Part shown: positions 27,731-36,900 of the stretch, in pieces
How the letters are laid out: each line of letters begins with the position of its first letter
Numbering within the stretch: the first letter of the stretch is position 1
Position numbers and translations under genes: made by a program
The notes under the pieces: generated by a model
The model's database searches: none
Told to the model about the DNA's origin: nothing
Seen by the model: only the letters and a program-made list of their open reading frames with translations
From: an uncultured Ralstonia sp.
GTDB taxonomy: Bacteria > Pseudomonadota > Gammaproteobacteria > Burkholderiales > Burkholderiaceae
Direction: 5' to 3'
NCBI GenBank assembly: GCA_913056305.1
Contig: CAJXMR010000007.1
Coordinates: forward strand, 1-64,000
DNA: 64,000 bases

Positions 27731-27894
27731 ATTCCGGGCAAACGCCGAGCGGGCGCGGTTTTTGACGCTATTTTTCTGCGCCGCGTGCTTGTCGAAGCCC
27801 ATCGGTTTGGGCTAGGATCGAAACACAACCATAACCACAACCCGCGCGCGGTCGCCGCCCCGGCCGACCGGCACCCCGACCTGGGAGACGCAAC

Positions 27895-28350
27895 ATGAAA
27901 GTCAGCGACATCCTTCACGTGAAGGGCAACACGCTCTACACCGTGGCCCCGGAAACCAAACTCCAGGTGGCGGTGCAGACGATGGCCGAATATGACATCG
28001 GCTCGCTGGTGGTGATGGAATACGGCGAACTGGTCGGCATGCTGACCTTCCGTGAAGTCATCCAGGTGCTCGCCAAGCACCGCGGCTCGGTGGGCGAAGG
28101 CACCACCATCCGCAAGGTGATGGATGACCACCCGCTTACCTGCACGCCGGAAACTGACGTGAACGAAGTGCGCCGCATGATGCTGGAGCGCCATGCCCGC
28201 TACCTGCCGGTGCTCGACAACCGCACGCTGATGGGCGTGATCTCGTTCTACGACGTCGCCCGCGCCGTGTTCGAGGAGCAGAACTTCGAGAACAAGATGC
28301 TCAAGGCCTACATCCGCGACTGGCCGGAAGAGAAGGCCAACGAAGACTGA
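27895..28350 (+). CDS. Tandem CBS-domain protein
   Basis: 151 aa made of one pair of CBS domains (Bateman module): KVSDILHVKGNTLYTVAPETKL...DIGSLVVMEYGELVGMLTFREV (residues ~1-55) and IRKVMDDHPLTCTPETDV...RYLPVLDNRTLMGVISFYDVARA (~75-130). Stand-alone Bateman proteins bind adenine nucleotides and regulate partners; no catalytic domain is attached. ATG at 27895 follows GGGAGACGCAAC. Followed by an intrinsic terminator; divergent from the MetY-type gene. Confidence 0.93.
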   Translation: MKVSDILHVKGNTLYTVAPETKLQVAVQTMAEYDIGSLVVMEYGELVGMLTFREVIQVLAKHRGSVGEGTTIRKVMDDHPLTCTPETDVNEVRRMMLERHARYLPVLDNRTLMGVISFYDVARAVFEEQNFENKMLKAYIRDWPEEKANED

Positions 28351-28379
28351 TCCGCATCACGTCTTCACCGCTGCCCTGA

Positions 28380-28410
28380 AACCCGCCCGCCGTTGCGAGC
28401 GGGTTTTTTG
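28380..28410 (+). terminator. Rho-independent terminator after the CBS gene
   Basis: AACCCGC (28380-28386) pairs with GCGGGTT (28399-28405), followed by more T. Confidence 0.85.
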
Positions 28411-28433
28411 TTGAACCCCGAACATCTCCGTCG

Positions 28434-30341
28434 ATGAGCCAATCGAGCCAGTTTTCCCTGCTGAAGCAACGCCGCTTTGCCCCGTTCTTCTGGACCCAGT
28501 TCCTGGGGGCCATGAACGACAACGTATTCAAGGTCGCGTTCTCCTCGCTGGTCACCTACCACGCCGCACTGTTTGGCAATGCGGACCCGGCGTCGGCGGC
28601 ATTCCTCATCTCGGCCATCTTCATTGCGCCGTTCGTGCTGCTGTCGGCCACCAGCGGCCAGATTGCCGACCGCATGGACAAGGCCCGGCTGATCCGCCTG
28701 GTGAAGACGCTGGAGATCGGCATCATGGTGATCGGCTGTGCGGGGTTTGCCCTGCACCGCGTCGAGCTGCTCTATCTTGGCACCTTCCTGATGGGCGTGC
28801 ATTCGACGCTGTTCGGGCCGGTCAAGTACGCTTACCTGCCGCAGCATCTGCAGTCATCCGAACTGGTGGGCGGCAATGGCATGGTGGAGATGGGCACCTT
28901 CGTCGCCATCCTGATCGGCACCATCGGCGGCGGCGAGCTGGCCAATCTCACGCGCGGCGATGAACTGATCGGGCCGACGCTGACCGGAATTGCCTGCATC
29001 GTGATTGCCGTATCCGGCTGGCTGACGGCGCGCGGCGTGCCGGTGTCGCCAGCCTCGCAGCCGGATCTGCGCATCAATTGGAACCCGATCTCCGAGACCT
29101 GGCGCAACCTGAAGCTCGCGAGCAACCAGCGTGCGGTGTTCCTGAGCCTGCTGGGCATCTCGTGGCTGTGGTTCGTCGGCGCGACCTTCCTCACGTCGTT
29201 CTTTGCCTTTGCGCGCAACGTGCTTGGCGGCGACCAGAACGTGGTCACGCTGCTGCTGGCGGTGTTCTCGATCGGCATCGGGCTGGGCTCGGTGCTGTGC
29301 GAAAAACTCTCGGGACGGCAGGTGGAGATCGGCCTGGTGCCGTTCGGCTCGATTGGCATGACGGTGTTCGCCGTCGATCTGTACTTCGCCTCGCACGCGG
29401 AGGCATTGGTCGCGCACGATGTGCTGACGGGCATCGGCGGCTTCCTGCAGAACCATCGCCACTGGCGCGTGCTGGCCGATCTGTTCCTGCTGGCGATGTT
29501 CGGCGGCTTCTACAGCGTGCCGCTGTACGCGATGATCCAGAGCCGCTGCGAGCCGACGCACCGCGCGCGCATCATTGCGGCCAACAACATCCTCAATGCG
29601 CTTTTCATGATTGGCTCGTCGGTGCTGGCGATGGTTCTGACGCATGCCGGCTTCACGATCCCGCAGCTGTTCCTGGTTACGGGCATCCTCAACGCGGTGG
29701 TGGCGATCTACATCTACACGCTGGTGCCGGAATTCCTGATCCGCTTCGTGATGTGGTTGCTGCTCCATACCGTCTACCGTGTGAGGGTGGAGGGCGCCGA
29801 CCAGATTCCCGACGAGGGCCCGTGCCTGCTGGTGTGCAACCACGTGAGTTTTGTCGACGCGGTGGTGGTGGGCGCCTTCGTGCGCCGCCCGGTGCGCTTT
29901 GTGATGGACCACCGGATCTTCAAGGTGCCGGTGCTGTCGTGGTTCTTCCGCACGGTCAAGGCGATTCCCATTGCGTCGATGCATGAGGACCCGGAGATGC
30001 TCACGCGCGCCTATGACACCATCGCCGCCGCGCTGGCCGAAGGCGAGGTGGTCTGCATCTTCCCCGAGGGCAAGATCACGGCCACCGGCGAGATGAACCC
30101 GTTCAAGGAAGGCGTGCGCCGCATCGTCGAGCGCACCCCGGTGCCGGTGGTGCCGATGGCGCTGCGCGGGCTGTGGGGCAGCTTCTTCTCGCGCCAGGGC
30201 GGGGCGGCGATGACGCGCCCGTTCCGTCGCGGCTTCCTCAACAAGCTGGAGCTGTGCATCGGCGCGCCGGTGCCGGCGCAGTCGGTGTCGCCTGAGGGGC
30301 TCCAGCAGGCCGTGCTGGCCCTGCGCGGCGAATGGCGCTAG
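28434..30341 (+). CDS. MFS transporter fused to PlsC-type 1-acylglycerol-phosphate acyltransferase
   Basis: 635 aa in two parts. Residues 1-~430 form a 12-helix MFS permease resembling lysophospholipid transporter LplT (RFAPFFWTQFLGAMNDNVFK near the N-terminus). Residues ~440-635 are a PlsC acyltransferase with HX4D box NHVSFVDAV (His ~470), VKAIPIAS, and FPEGKITATGEM. The acyl-ACP synthetase domain that follows PlsC in Aas-type proteins is missing; the gene stops normally. The likely role is flipping lysophospholipid inward and re-acylating it. ATG at 28434 lacks an obvious Shine-Dalgarno. Confidence 0.9.
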   Translation: MSQSSQFSLLKQRRFAPFFWTQFLGAMNDNVFKVAFSSLVTYHAALFGNADPASAAFLISAIFIAPFVLLSATSGQIADRMDKARLIRLVKTLEIGIMVIGCAGFALHRVELLYLGTFLMGVHSTLFGPVKYAYLPQHLQSSELVGGNGMVEMGTFVAILIGTIGGGELANLTRGDELIGPTLTGIACIVIAVSGWLTARGVPVSPASQPDLRINWNPISETWRNLKLASNQRAVFLSLLGISWLWFVGATFLTSFFAFARNVLGGDQNVVTLLLAVFSIGIGLGSVLCEKLSGRQVEIGLVPFGSIGMTVFAVDLYFASHAEALVAHDVLTGIGGFLQNHRHWRVLADLFLLAMFGGFYSVPLYAMIQSRCEPTHRARIIAANNILNALFMIGSSVLAMVLTHAGFTIPQLFLVTGILNAVVAIYIYTLVPEFLIRFVMWLLLHTVYRVRVEGADQIPDEGPCLLVCNHVSFVDAVVVGAFVRRPVRFVMDHRIFKVPVLSWFFRTVKAIPIASMHEDPEMLTRAYDTIAAALAEGEVVCIFPEGKITATGEMNPFKEGVRRIVERTPVPVVPMALRGLWGSFFSRQGGAAMTRPFRRGFLNKLELCIGAPVPAQSVSPEGLQQAVLALRGEWR

Positions 30342-30352
30342 GCGCCGGTTGA

Positions 30353-30392
30353 GTCCGATACACTGCCGATTGGCTTGTTGTCCGATACCCTG
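30353..30392 (+). repeat. Direct repeat upstream of the FKBP gene
   Basis: GTCCGATACACTG (30353-30365) and GTCCGATACCCTG (30380-30392) match at 12 of 13 positions, with starts 27 bp apart, just before the FKBP start at 30416. Origin or function unknown. Confidence 0.6.
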
Positions 30393-30415
30393 ATCAACTC
30401 TTCTCGCATCCAACC

Positions 30416-30832
30416 ATGAAACGCATTTCCCTGCTGCTGTGCACCACCTCGTTGACCGTCGCTGCCTATACCGCTCCGGCATCCGCAGCGGCGCAGACTG
30501 AAACCTTGCCCTCGGGCGTGGTTGTCCAGCACCTGACCAAGGGCACGGGCCCGTCGCCCAAGGCCACCGATTCGGTCAAAGTGCACTATCGCGGCACGCT
30601 CACCGATGGCAAGGAGTTCGACAGCTCGTACAAGCGCGGCCAGCCGATTTCGTTCCCGCTGAACCGCGTGATCCCGTGCTGGACCGAAGGCGTGCAGAAG
30701 ATGCAGGTAGGCGGCAAGGCCAAGCTGACCTGCCCGGCGGCTACTGCTTACGGCCCGCAGGGCGTGCCCGGCACGATTCCGCCCAACGCCACCCTGAACT
30801 TCGAGGTCGAGCTGCTCGGCATCGGTGGCTGA
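30416..30832 (+). CDS. Secreted FKBP-type peptidyl-prolyl isomerase
   Basis: 138 aa. Residues 1-24 form a signal peptide (MKRISLLLC, hydrophobic core, ASA cleavage). The mature part is a single FKBP domain: VKVHYRGTLTDGKEFDSSYKRG (first 20 residues from VKV), FPLNRVIPCWTEGVQKMQVGGKAKL, and IPPNATLNFEVELLGI. Acts on proline bonds of periplasmic proteins. A Cys in the signal peptide (LLLCTT) is in the hydrophobic core rather than a lipobox. Lies between the MFS-PlsC gene and aroC, which starts 84 bp later. Confidence 0.93.
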   Translation: MKRISLLLCTTSLTVAAYTAPASAAAQTETLPSGVVVQHLTKGTGPSPKATDSVKVHYRGTLTDGKEFDSSYKRGQPISFPLNRVIPCWTEGVQKMQVGGKAKLTCPAATAYGPQGVPGTIPPNATLNFEVELLGIGG

Positions 30833-30916
30833 TCCGGCGGATCGCCTGGCGATACAATAGCGGTTTCCCCCGATGTCCCGTGCCGCCGGCCTGGCGGCAC
30901 TTTCCCGAGCACGATC

Positions 30917-32017
30917 ATGTCTGGCAATACCCTGGGCCTGCTGTTTTCCGTCACCACCTTCGGCGAGTCGCATGGCCCGGCCATCGGCGCGGTCATCGAC
31001 GGCTGCCCGCCGGGCATGACGCTCTCTGCTGAAGACATCCAGCCCGACCTGGATCGCCGCAAGCCCGGCACCTCGCGCCATGTCACGCAGCGCAAGGAAG
31101 AGGACCTGGTCGAGATCCTCTCCGGCGTGTACGAGGGCAAGACCACCGGCACGCCCATCTGCCTGCTGATCCGCAACACCGACCAGCGCAGCAAGGACTA
31201 CAGCAACATCGCCGAGACTTTCCGCCCGGGCCACGCCGACTACACCTACTGGCACAAGTACGGCATCCGCGATCCGCGTGGCGGCGGCCGTTCGTCGGCA
31301 CGGTTGACGGCACCGGTGGTGGCCGCAGGCGCGGTGGCCAAGAAGTGGCTGCGTGAAAAGTTTGGCGTGGAAATCCACGGTTTCATGTCGCAGCTCGGCG
31401 AGATCCAGATCCCGTTCATCGACTGGAACGAGGTACCGAACAACCCGTTCTTCGCGCCCAATGCCGAGATCGTCCCCGAGCTGGAAACCTACATGGATGC
31501 GTTGCGCAAGGATGGCGATTCCGTCGGCGCGCGCATCGAAGTGGTGGCCACTGGCGTGCCGGTCGGCTGGGGCGAGCCGCTGTTCGACCGCCTGGACGCC
31601 GACATCGCCCACGCGATGATGGGCCTGAATGCGGTGAAGGGCGTGGAGATCGGCGCGGGTTTCCACGCGGTTGTCCAGCGTGGTTCGGAGCACGGTGATG
31701 AGCTGACGCCGGAGGGCTTCGTCGGCAACAACGCCGGCGGCATCCTGGGCGGCATCTCGACGGGGCAAGACATCTCCGCGTCGCTGGCGATCAAGCCGAC
31801 CTCGAGCATCCGCACGCCGCGCCGCTCGATCGACAAGGCGGGCGATCCGGCCATGGTGGAGACCTTCGGTCGCCACGACCCGTGCGTCGGTATCCGCGCC
31901 ACGCCGATCGCCGAGGCGCTGCTGGCGCTGGTGCTGATCGACCACGCGCTGCGCCACCGCGCGCAATGCGGCGACGTGTCGGTGGCGACGCCGGCGATTG
32001 CGGCGAAAACGTCGTAA
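30917..32017 (+). CDS. aroC: Chorismate synthase
   Basis: Last step of the shikimate pathway: 5-enolpyruvylshikimate-3-phosphate to chorismate, FMNH2-dependent. 366 aa. Family signatures: [20 protein letters not shown] (residues ~15-34), [42 protein letters not shown], and [13 protein letters not shown] near the C-terminus. ATG at 30917 is the usual start (SGNTLGLLF). Ends in a strong bidirectional terminator. Confidence 0.98.
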   Translation: MSGNTLGLLFSVTTFGESHGPAIGAVIDGCPPGMTLSAEDIQPDLDRRKPGTSRHVTQRKEEDLVEILSGVYEGKTTGTPICLLIRNTDQRSKDYSNIAETFRPGHADYTYWHKYGIRDPRGGGRSSARLTAPVVAAGAVAKKWLREKFGVEIHGFMSQLGEIQIPFIDWNEVPNNPFFAPNAEIVPELETYMDALRKDGDSVGARIEVVATGVPVGWGEPLFDRLDADIAHAMMGLNAVKGVEIGAGFHAVVQRGSEHGDELTPEGFVGNNAGGILGGISTGQDISASLAIKPTSSIRTPRRSIDKAGDPAMVETFGRHDPCVGIRATPIAEALLALVLIDHALRHRAQCGDVSVATPAIAAKTS

Positions 32018-32048
32018 TTTCGCCAACTGCGCGATCCGCGCAGGCAAC

Positions 32049-32077
32049 AAAAAAGACGGCTCCAAGCCGTCTTTTTT
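32049..32077. terminator. Bidirectional terminator between aroC and the ETF-QO gene
   Basis: GACGGCT (32055-32061), CCA loop, AGCCGTC (32065-32071), flanked by A6 and T6, serving both convergent transcripts. Confidence 0.9.
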
Positions 32078-32093
32078 GTTGGTCGCTCGCCGA

Positions 32094-33794
32094 TCACATG
32101 CCGACGTAGTTCGGCCCGCCGCCACCTTCCGGCGTGACCCATACGATGTTCTGCGTCGGGTCCTTGATGTCGCAGGTCTTGCAGTGCACGCAGTTCTGCG
32201 CGTTGATCTGCAGGCGTTCGGCACCATCGTCGCTCTTGACGAACTCGTACACGCCGGCCGGGCAGTAGCGCGATTCCGGGCCTGCAAACTGCATCCAGTT
32301 GATGCGTACGGGGACGGTCGGGTCCTTCAGCGTCAGGTGGGCCGGCTGGTTTTCTTCGTGGTTGGTGTTCGAGATGAACACCGACGAGAGGCGGTCGAAG
32401 GTCAGCTTGCCGTCCGGCTTCGGATACTCGATCTTGGTGCAGTCGGCTGCCGGCTTGAGCGAGACGTTGTCCGGCTTCGTGCCGTGCAGCGTCCAGGGCG
32501 GGTTCTTCACGCCGACCTTGGGCAGCAGCCATTGCTCGATGCCGGTCATGATCTTGCCCAGCGTCGGGCTCTTCTTGAACCACAGCTTGAAGTTGCGCGA
32601 CTGGTCCAGTTCTTCCTTCAGCCAGCTCTGCTCGAAGGCGGCGGGGTAGGCGGTCAGTTCGTCGGCAGCGCGGCCGGCGGTCACGGCGTCGAACACCGCG
32701 TCACCGCACATCATGCCGCTCTTGATGGCCGCATGGCTGCCCTTGATGCGTGCGGCGTTCAGGTAGCCGGCGTCGCAGCCCACCAGCGCGCCGCCCGGGA
32801 ACACCGTCTTGGGCAGCGCCTGCGGCGTGCCGTTGTTGATGGCGCGGGCACCGTAGCCGATACGCTTGCCGCCTTCGATGTGCGCGCGGATGGCCGGGTG
32901 GGTCTTCCAGCGCTGCATCTCCTCGAACGGGCTCAGCCAAGGGTTCTTGTAGTCGAGACCGATGACGAAACCGAGCGTGACCTTGTTGTCTTCCAGGTGA
33001 TACAGGAAGCCGCCGCCGAAGGTGTCGTCCTGCATCGGCCAGCCGGCCGTGTGGACCACCAGGCCGGGCTTGGCCTTGGCTGGGTCGATTTCCCACAGTT
33101 CCTTGATGCCGATGGCGAAGGTCTGCGGGTCCTTGCCGGCGTTGAGCTTGAACTGGTCGAGCAGTTGGCGGCCCAGGTGGCCGCGCGCGCCTTCGGCGAA
33201 GATGGTGTACTTGCCCAGCAGCTCCATGCCGAGCTGGAAGTTCTCAGTCGGCTCGCCGTCCTTGCCGATGCCCATGTTGCCGGTGGCGACGCCGCGCACC
33301 GCGCCCGGGTTTCCTGCGTCATCCTTGTCGTACAGCACCTCGGCGGCGGCAAAGCCCGGGAAGATTTCCACGCCCAGCGCTTCGGCCTGCGTCGCCATCC
33401 ATTTGACGACGTTGGACAGCGAGATGACGTAGCAGCCGTGGTTATGGAAGTTGCGCGGCACCAGCCAGTCGGGCGTGCGCTTGACGCCGGTTTCGCTCAG
33501 GAACAGCACGTCGTCGCCGGTGACGAGCTGGTTGAGCGGGGCGCCGTCTTGCTTCCAGTTGGGCAGCAGCTCGTCGATCGCACGCGGGTCCATCACGGCG
33601 CCCGACAGGATGTGCGCGCCCGGCTCGGAGCCCTTTTCCAGCACGACGACGGAGACGTCCTTGCCGGTCTCGGCCGCGCGCTGCTTGATGCGGATCGCCG
33701 TCGCCAGGCCCGCCGGCCCGCCGCCGACGATCACGACGTCATACTCCATGGATTCACGGGGACCGTACTGTTCGAGGAGCTGCTGCTGGTTCAT
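32094..33794 (-). CDS. Electron transfer flavoprotein-ubiquinone oxidoreductase
   Basis: Membrane-associated FAD and 4Fe-4S enzyme that passes electrons from ETF (fatty and amino acid oxidation) to ubiquinone. The FAD fold is DVVIVGGGPAGLATAIRIKQ (residues ~24-43); the C-terminus carries the cluster ligands in RYCPAGVYEF and CVHCKTCDIKDPTQNI. ATG at 33794 (MNQQQLLEQYGPRESMEYD, 566 aa) is preferred over an in-frame ATG at 33890, because the extra 32 residues are unconserved in character. Length matches the family. Confidence 0.96.
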   Translation of the reverse strand: MNQQQLLEQYGPRESMEYDVVIVGGGPAGLATAIRIKQRAAETGKDVSVVVLEKGSEPGAHILSGAVMDPRAIDELLPNWKQDGAPLNQLVTGDDVLFLSETGVKRTPDWLVPRNFHNHGCYVISLSNVVKWMATQAEALGVEIFPGFAAAEVLYDKDDAGNPGAVRGVATGNMGIGKDGEPTENFQLGMELLGKYTIFAEGARGHLGRQLLDQFKLNAGKDPQTFAIGIKELWEIDPAKAKPGLVVHTAGWPMQDDTFGGGFLYHLEDNKVTLGFVIGLDYKNPWLSPFEEMQRWKTHPAIRAHIEGGKRIGYGARAINNGTPQALPKTVFPGGALVGCDAGYLNAARIKGSHAAIKSGMMCGDAVFDAVTAGRAADELTAYPAAFEQSWLKEELDQSRNFKLWFKKSPTLGKIMTGIEQWLLPKVGVKNPPWTLHGTKPDNVSLKPAADCTKIEYPKPDGKLTFDRLSSVFISNTNHEENQPAHLTLKDPTVPVRINWMQFAGPESRYCPAGVYEFVKSDDGAERLQINAQNCVHCKTCDIKDPTQNIVWVTPEGGGGPNYVGM

Positions 33795-34011
33795 AAATGT
33801 CTCTTCGCTTGTAGGGCGTTTGCTTATTGGTATGGCGGATTGCTGCATTAGAATTTTCGGCATTGTCGGGGAGGCGCCCGATTGCGGCAAGTGGAATTTT
33901 TGAACGGTCGTTCGATTTTTTGCTAAGCTGCCCCTCCGTCACATGCCGCGTGCCAGACCTGCGCTCAAGCGGGCCGGTGCACGCTACACCAACATACTGG
34001 GACGAAGCATC

Positions 34012-34797
34012 ATGGGTTTGTCGATCAATCTGGAAGGCAAGGTCGCGCTGATCACCGGCGCATCCAGCGGCCTCGGGGCGCGTTTTGCGCATACGCTTGC
34101 GGCTGCCGGCGCCAAGGTCGTGCTGGCTTCGCGCCGCGTCGAGCGCTTGAAGGAGCTGCGCGCCGATATCGAATCGAAGGGCGGCAGCGCCCACGTCGTG
34201 CGCCTGGACGTGACGGACCCGGACAGCATCCGCGCCGCCATCGCCCATGCCGAGACTGAGGCCGGCACCATCGATATCCTCGTCAACAACTCGGGCGTCT
34301 CGACCACGCAGCGCATGGTGGACGTCACGCCGGACGACTTCGATTTCGTCTTCGACACCAACACGCGCGGCGCCTTCTTCGTGGCGCAGGAAACCGCCAA
34401 GCGCATGATTGCGCGGGCCAAGGGCGCGGAGAAGAACGGCTCACCGCTGCCGCAGTCGCGCATCATCAACATCGCCTCGGTGGCGGGTCTGAAGGTGCTG
34501 TCGCAGATCGGCGTGTACTGCATGAGCAAGGCGGCCGTGGTGCACATGACGCGAGCCATGGCGCTGGAGTGGGGCCGTCACGGCATCAACACCAACGCCA
34601 TCTGCCCAGGCTATATCGATACCGAAATCAATCACCACCACTGGGAAACCGAAGCCGGCCAGAAGCTCGTGCAGATGCTGCCGCGCAAGCGCGTCGGCAA
34701 GCCAGAAGACCTGGATGGGCTGATCTTGCTGCTGGCGTCCGATCAGTCGGACTTCATCAACGGCGCCGTCATCAACGCCGACGACGGGATGGTTTGA
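34012..34797 (+). CDS. Short-chain dehydrogenase/reductase
   Basis: 261-aa classical SDR. The cofactor loop is ALITGASSGLGARFA (TGxxxGxG), followed by NNSG near residue 90, catalytic Ser-Tyr-Lys in IASVAGLKV...YCMSKAAVV, and PGYIDTEI. The Arg residues after beta-2 (SRRVERL) suggest NADP(H). ATG at 34012 (MGLSINLEGKVAL) is used; an upstream ATG at 33943 would add 23 residues with no conserved character. The neighbours suggest acyl-CoA or hydroxyacid metabolism, but the substrate is unknown. Confidence 0.9.
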   Translation: MGLSINLEGKVALITGASSGLGARFAHTLAAAGAKVVLASRRVERLKELRADIESKGGSAHVVRLDVTDPDSIRAAIAHAETEAGTIDILVNNSGVSTTQRMVDVTPDDFDFVFDTNTRGAFFVAQETAKRMIARAKGAEKNGSPLPQSRIINIASVAGLKVLSQIGVYCMSKAAVVHMTRAMALEWGRHGINTNAICPGYIDTEINHHHWETEAGQKLVQMLPRKRVGKPEDLDGLILLLASDQSDFINGAVINADDGMV

Positions 34798-34813
34798 CGG
34801 AGCGGGGCGGTCC

Positions 34814-35359
34814 TCAATGCCCCATCAGCCGCTGCACCAGTTCCAGCGAGGTGCCGGCGGCGTACTTCTTCATCAGCCGCGCGCGGTAGATTTCCACCGT
34901 GCGCGGGCTGATCTCCAGCTGCTTGCCGATCTGCTTGCTGGTCTTGCCTTCCACCAGCTGTGCGGCGATGTCGCGTTCGCGCGGCGTGAGCGCCGCCGTC
35001 ACCGGCCGGTGCGCCGACAAATCCTCGAACGTCCAGATGCCTTCGCCCAGCGGCTTGGTGCGCTCCAGTGCCCGGCCAGTGACGTGGCACCAGAAGAGTT
35101 CACCGTTTGCGCGCTTCATGATGCGCTCGTCCGAATAGCTGCCGCGTGCGTTCATGATGGGGACGATGCGCGCGCCGGTGCGTTCGTACTCGTCGTGTGT
35201 CGGATAGAGCAGCTCAAACGATTGCCCGATCATCGCCGTGCGCGGATGGCCGAAGATGCGGGCGGCCTCGTCATTGCAATCGAGCATGACGCGCTCACGG
35301 GACATCACCATGCCGACCGGGGCGAGCTGGAAAGCGGTCTGGTAATCGAGTGCGGGCAT
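34814..35359 (-). CDS. PAS-LuxR transcriptional regulator
   Basis: 181 aa. A PAS domain spans residues ~5-115 (FQLAPVGMVMSRERVMLDCNDEAARIFG, quoted in part; GQSFELLYPTHDEYERTG; GELFWCHVTGRAL), and a LuxR/FixJ HTH spans ~120-178 (LTPRERDIAAQLVEGKTSKQIGKQ, recognition helix around SPRTVEIYRARLMKKY). There is no receiver domain, so it probably senses a ligand or redox state directly. It is divergent from scoA, with 180 bp between the two starts, which makes the ketone-body genes its most likely target. Confidence 0.9.
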   Translation of the reverse strand: MPALDYQTAFQLAPVGMVMSRERVMLDCNDEAARIFGHPRTAMIGQSFELLYPTHDEYERTGARIVPIMNARGSYSDERIMKRANGELFWCHVTGRALERTKPLGEGIWTFEDLSAHRPVTAALTPRERDIAAQLVEGKTSKQIGKQLEISPRTVEIYRARLMKKYAAGTSLELVQRLMGH

Positions 35360-35539
35360 GGCGGTTTGCGATTAGGTTGAGGCCTTATGTAGTCGTACGT
35401 ATTGCTGCGTTGCGTGACGCTTGCGTATTCTCGCCGGATTGTACCGTTACAATTTTCTGGCGCCGCGCCGCACATATTCTGCCTGTGCGACCGGTCAAAA
35501 CCCTGCCGGATTCGTTGGACCACCAAGGAAGGAGCACGC

Positions 35540-36241
35540 ATGAACAAAATCTACCCCAGCGCCAAAGAGGCGCTCGCGGGCGTCGTCCAGGACGGCCAGA
35601 CCATCGCCGTGGGCGGCTTCGGCCTGTGCGGCATTCCCGAGGCGCTGATCGGTGCGCTGCGTGATTCGGGCGCGCGCGGCCTGACCTGCATCTCCAACAA
35701 CGCGGGCGTCGACGGGTTCGGCCTGGGCCTGCTGCTGGAAACCCGCCAGATCAAGAAGATGATCTCGTCCTACGTGGGCGAGAACAAGGAGTTCGAGCGC
35801 CAGTACCTGGCCGGCGAACTGGAGCTGGAATTCACCCCGCAAGGGACGCTGGCCGAGAAGCTGCGCGCCGGCGGCGCCGGCATTCCGGCGTTCTTCACCA
35901 AGACCGGCGTCGGCACACAAGTGGCCGAGGGCAAGGAGCTGCGCGAGTTCGACGGCGAAACCTACGTCATGGAGCGCGCGCTCGTGCCCGACGTGGCGCT
36001 GGTCAAGGCCCAGGTGGCCGACAAGTCCGGCAATCTGCGCTTCAACCTGACGGCGCGCAACTTCAATCCGGCCGCGGCGACCGCCGGCAAGGTCTGCATC
36101 GTCGAGGTTGAGGAGATCGTCGAGGTGGGCGAGCTTGCGCCGGATGACATCCACCTGCCCGGCATCTACGTGCACCGCATCGTGCTCAATGCCACGCCCG
36201 AGAAGCGCATCGAAAAGCGCACCACGCGCGCTGCCAACTAA
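35540..36241 (+). CDS. scoA: 3-oxoacid CoA-transferase subunit A
   Basis: Alpha subunit (233 aa) of succinyl-CoA:acetoacetate CoA-transferase, which activates acetoacetate. Recognised by [19 protein letters not shown] (residues ~21-39), the [15 protein letters not shown] loop and [23 protein letters not shown] at 35540 follows AAGGAAGGAGC, a strong ribosome site; upstream in-frame sequence is not conserved. Ten bases separate it from scoB, and the hydroxybutyrate dehydrogenase follows, so the unit converts 3-hydroxybutyrate to acetoacetyl-CoA, as in polyhydroxybutyrate turnover. Confidence 0.95.
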   Translation: MNKIYPSAKEALAGVVQDGQTIAVGGFGLCGIPEALIGALRDSGARGLTCISNNAGVDGFGLGLLLETRQIKKMISSYVGENKEFERQYLAGELELEFTPQGTLAEKLRAGGAGIPAFFTKTGVGTQVAEGKELREFDGETYVMERALVPDVALVKAQVADKSGNLRFNLTARNFNPAAATAGKVCIVEVEEIVEVGELAPDDIHLPGIYVHRIVLNATPEKRIEKRTTRAAN

Positions 36242-36251
36242 GGAGACCGAC

Positions 36252-36887
36252 ATGGCCTGGACGCAAGATCAGATGGCGGCACGTGCCGCCCAGGAGCTGG
36301 AAGACGGTTTCTACGTCAACCTCGGCATTGGCATTCCGACACTGGTGGCCAACCACACCGGCGACAAGGAAGTCTGGCTGCAGAGCGAGAACGGCATGCT
36401 CGGCATCGGCCCGTTTCCCACCGAGGACGAGGTGGACGCCGACCTCATCAATGCCGGCAAGCAGACTGTGACCACACTGCCAGGCAGCGCGATCTTCGGC
36501 AGTGACCAGAGCTTTGCGATGATCCGCGGCGGCAAGATCAACCTGTCGATTCTTGGCGCGATGCAGGTCAGCGAATACGGTGACCTGGCCAACTGGATGA
36601 TCCCCGGCAAGATGGTCAAGGGCATGGGCGGCGCGATGGACCTCGTTGCCGGCGTCAAGCGCGTGATCGTGCTGATGGAGCACACCGCCAAGAAGAAGGA
36701 CGGCACCGAAGACCTGAAGATCCTCGCCAAGTGCACCCTGCCGCTGACAGGCGTGGGCGTGGTCGACCGCATCATTACCGACCTCGGCGTGATCGACGTG
36801 ACCGAGCAGGGCCTGAAGCTGGTCGAAACCGCGCCGGGTGTGTCGCGCGAAGAGATCCAGGCCAAGACTGGCGTCAACCTGATCTGA
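36252..36887 (+). CDS. scoB: 3-oxoacid CoA-transferase subunit B
   Basis: Beta subunit (211 aa) carrying the catalytic Glu in [15 protein letters not shown] (Glu ~53), which forms the enzyme-CoA thioester. Other family blocks are [35 protein letters not shown] and [18 protein letters not shown] at 36252 is preceded by AAGGAGACCG. Stop is 13 bases before the next start. Confidence 0.96.
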   Translation: MAWTQDQMAARAAQELEDGFYVNLGIGIPTLVANHTGDKEVWLQSENGMLGIGPFPTEDEVDADLINAGKQTVTTLPGSAIFGSDQSFAMIRGGKINLSILGAMQVSEYGDLANWMIPGKMVKGMGGAMDLVAGVKRVIVLMEHTAKKKDGTEDLKILAKCTLPLTGVGVVDRIITDLGVIDVTEQGLKLVETAPGVSREEIQAKTGVNLI

Positions 36888-36900
36888 CCAGGAGACCGCG

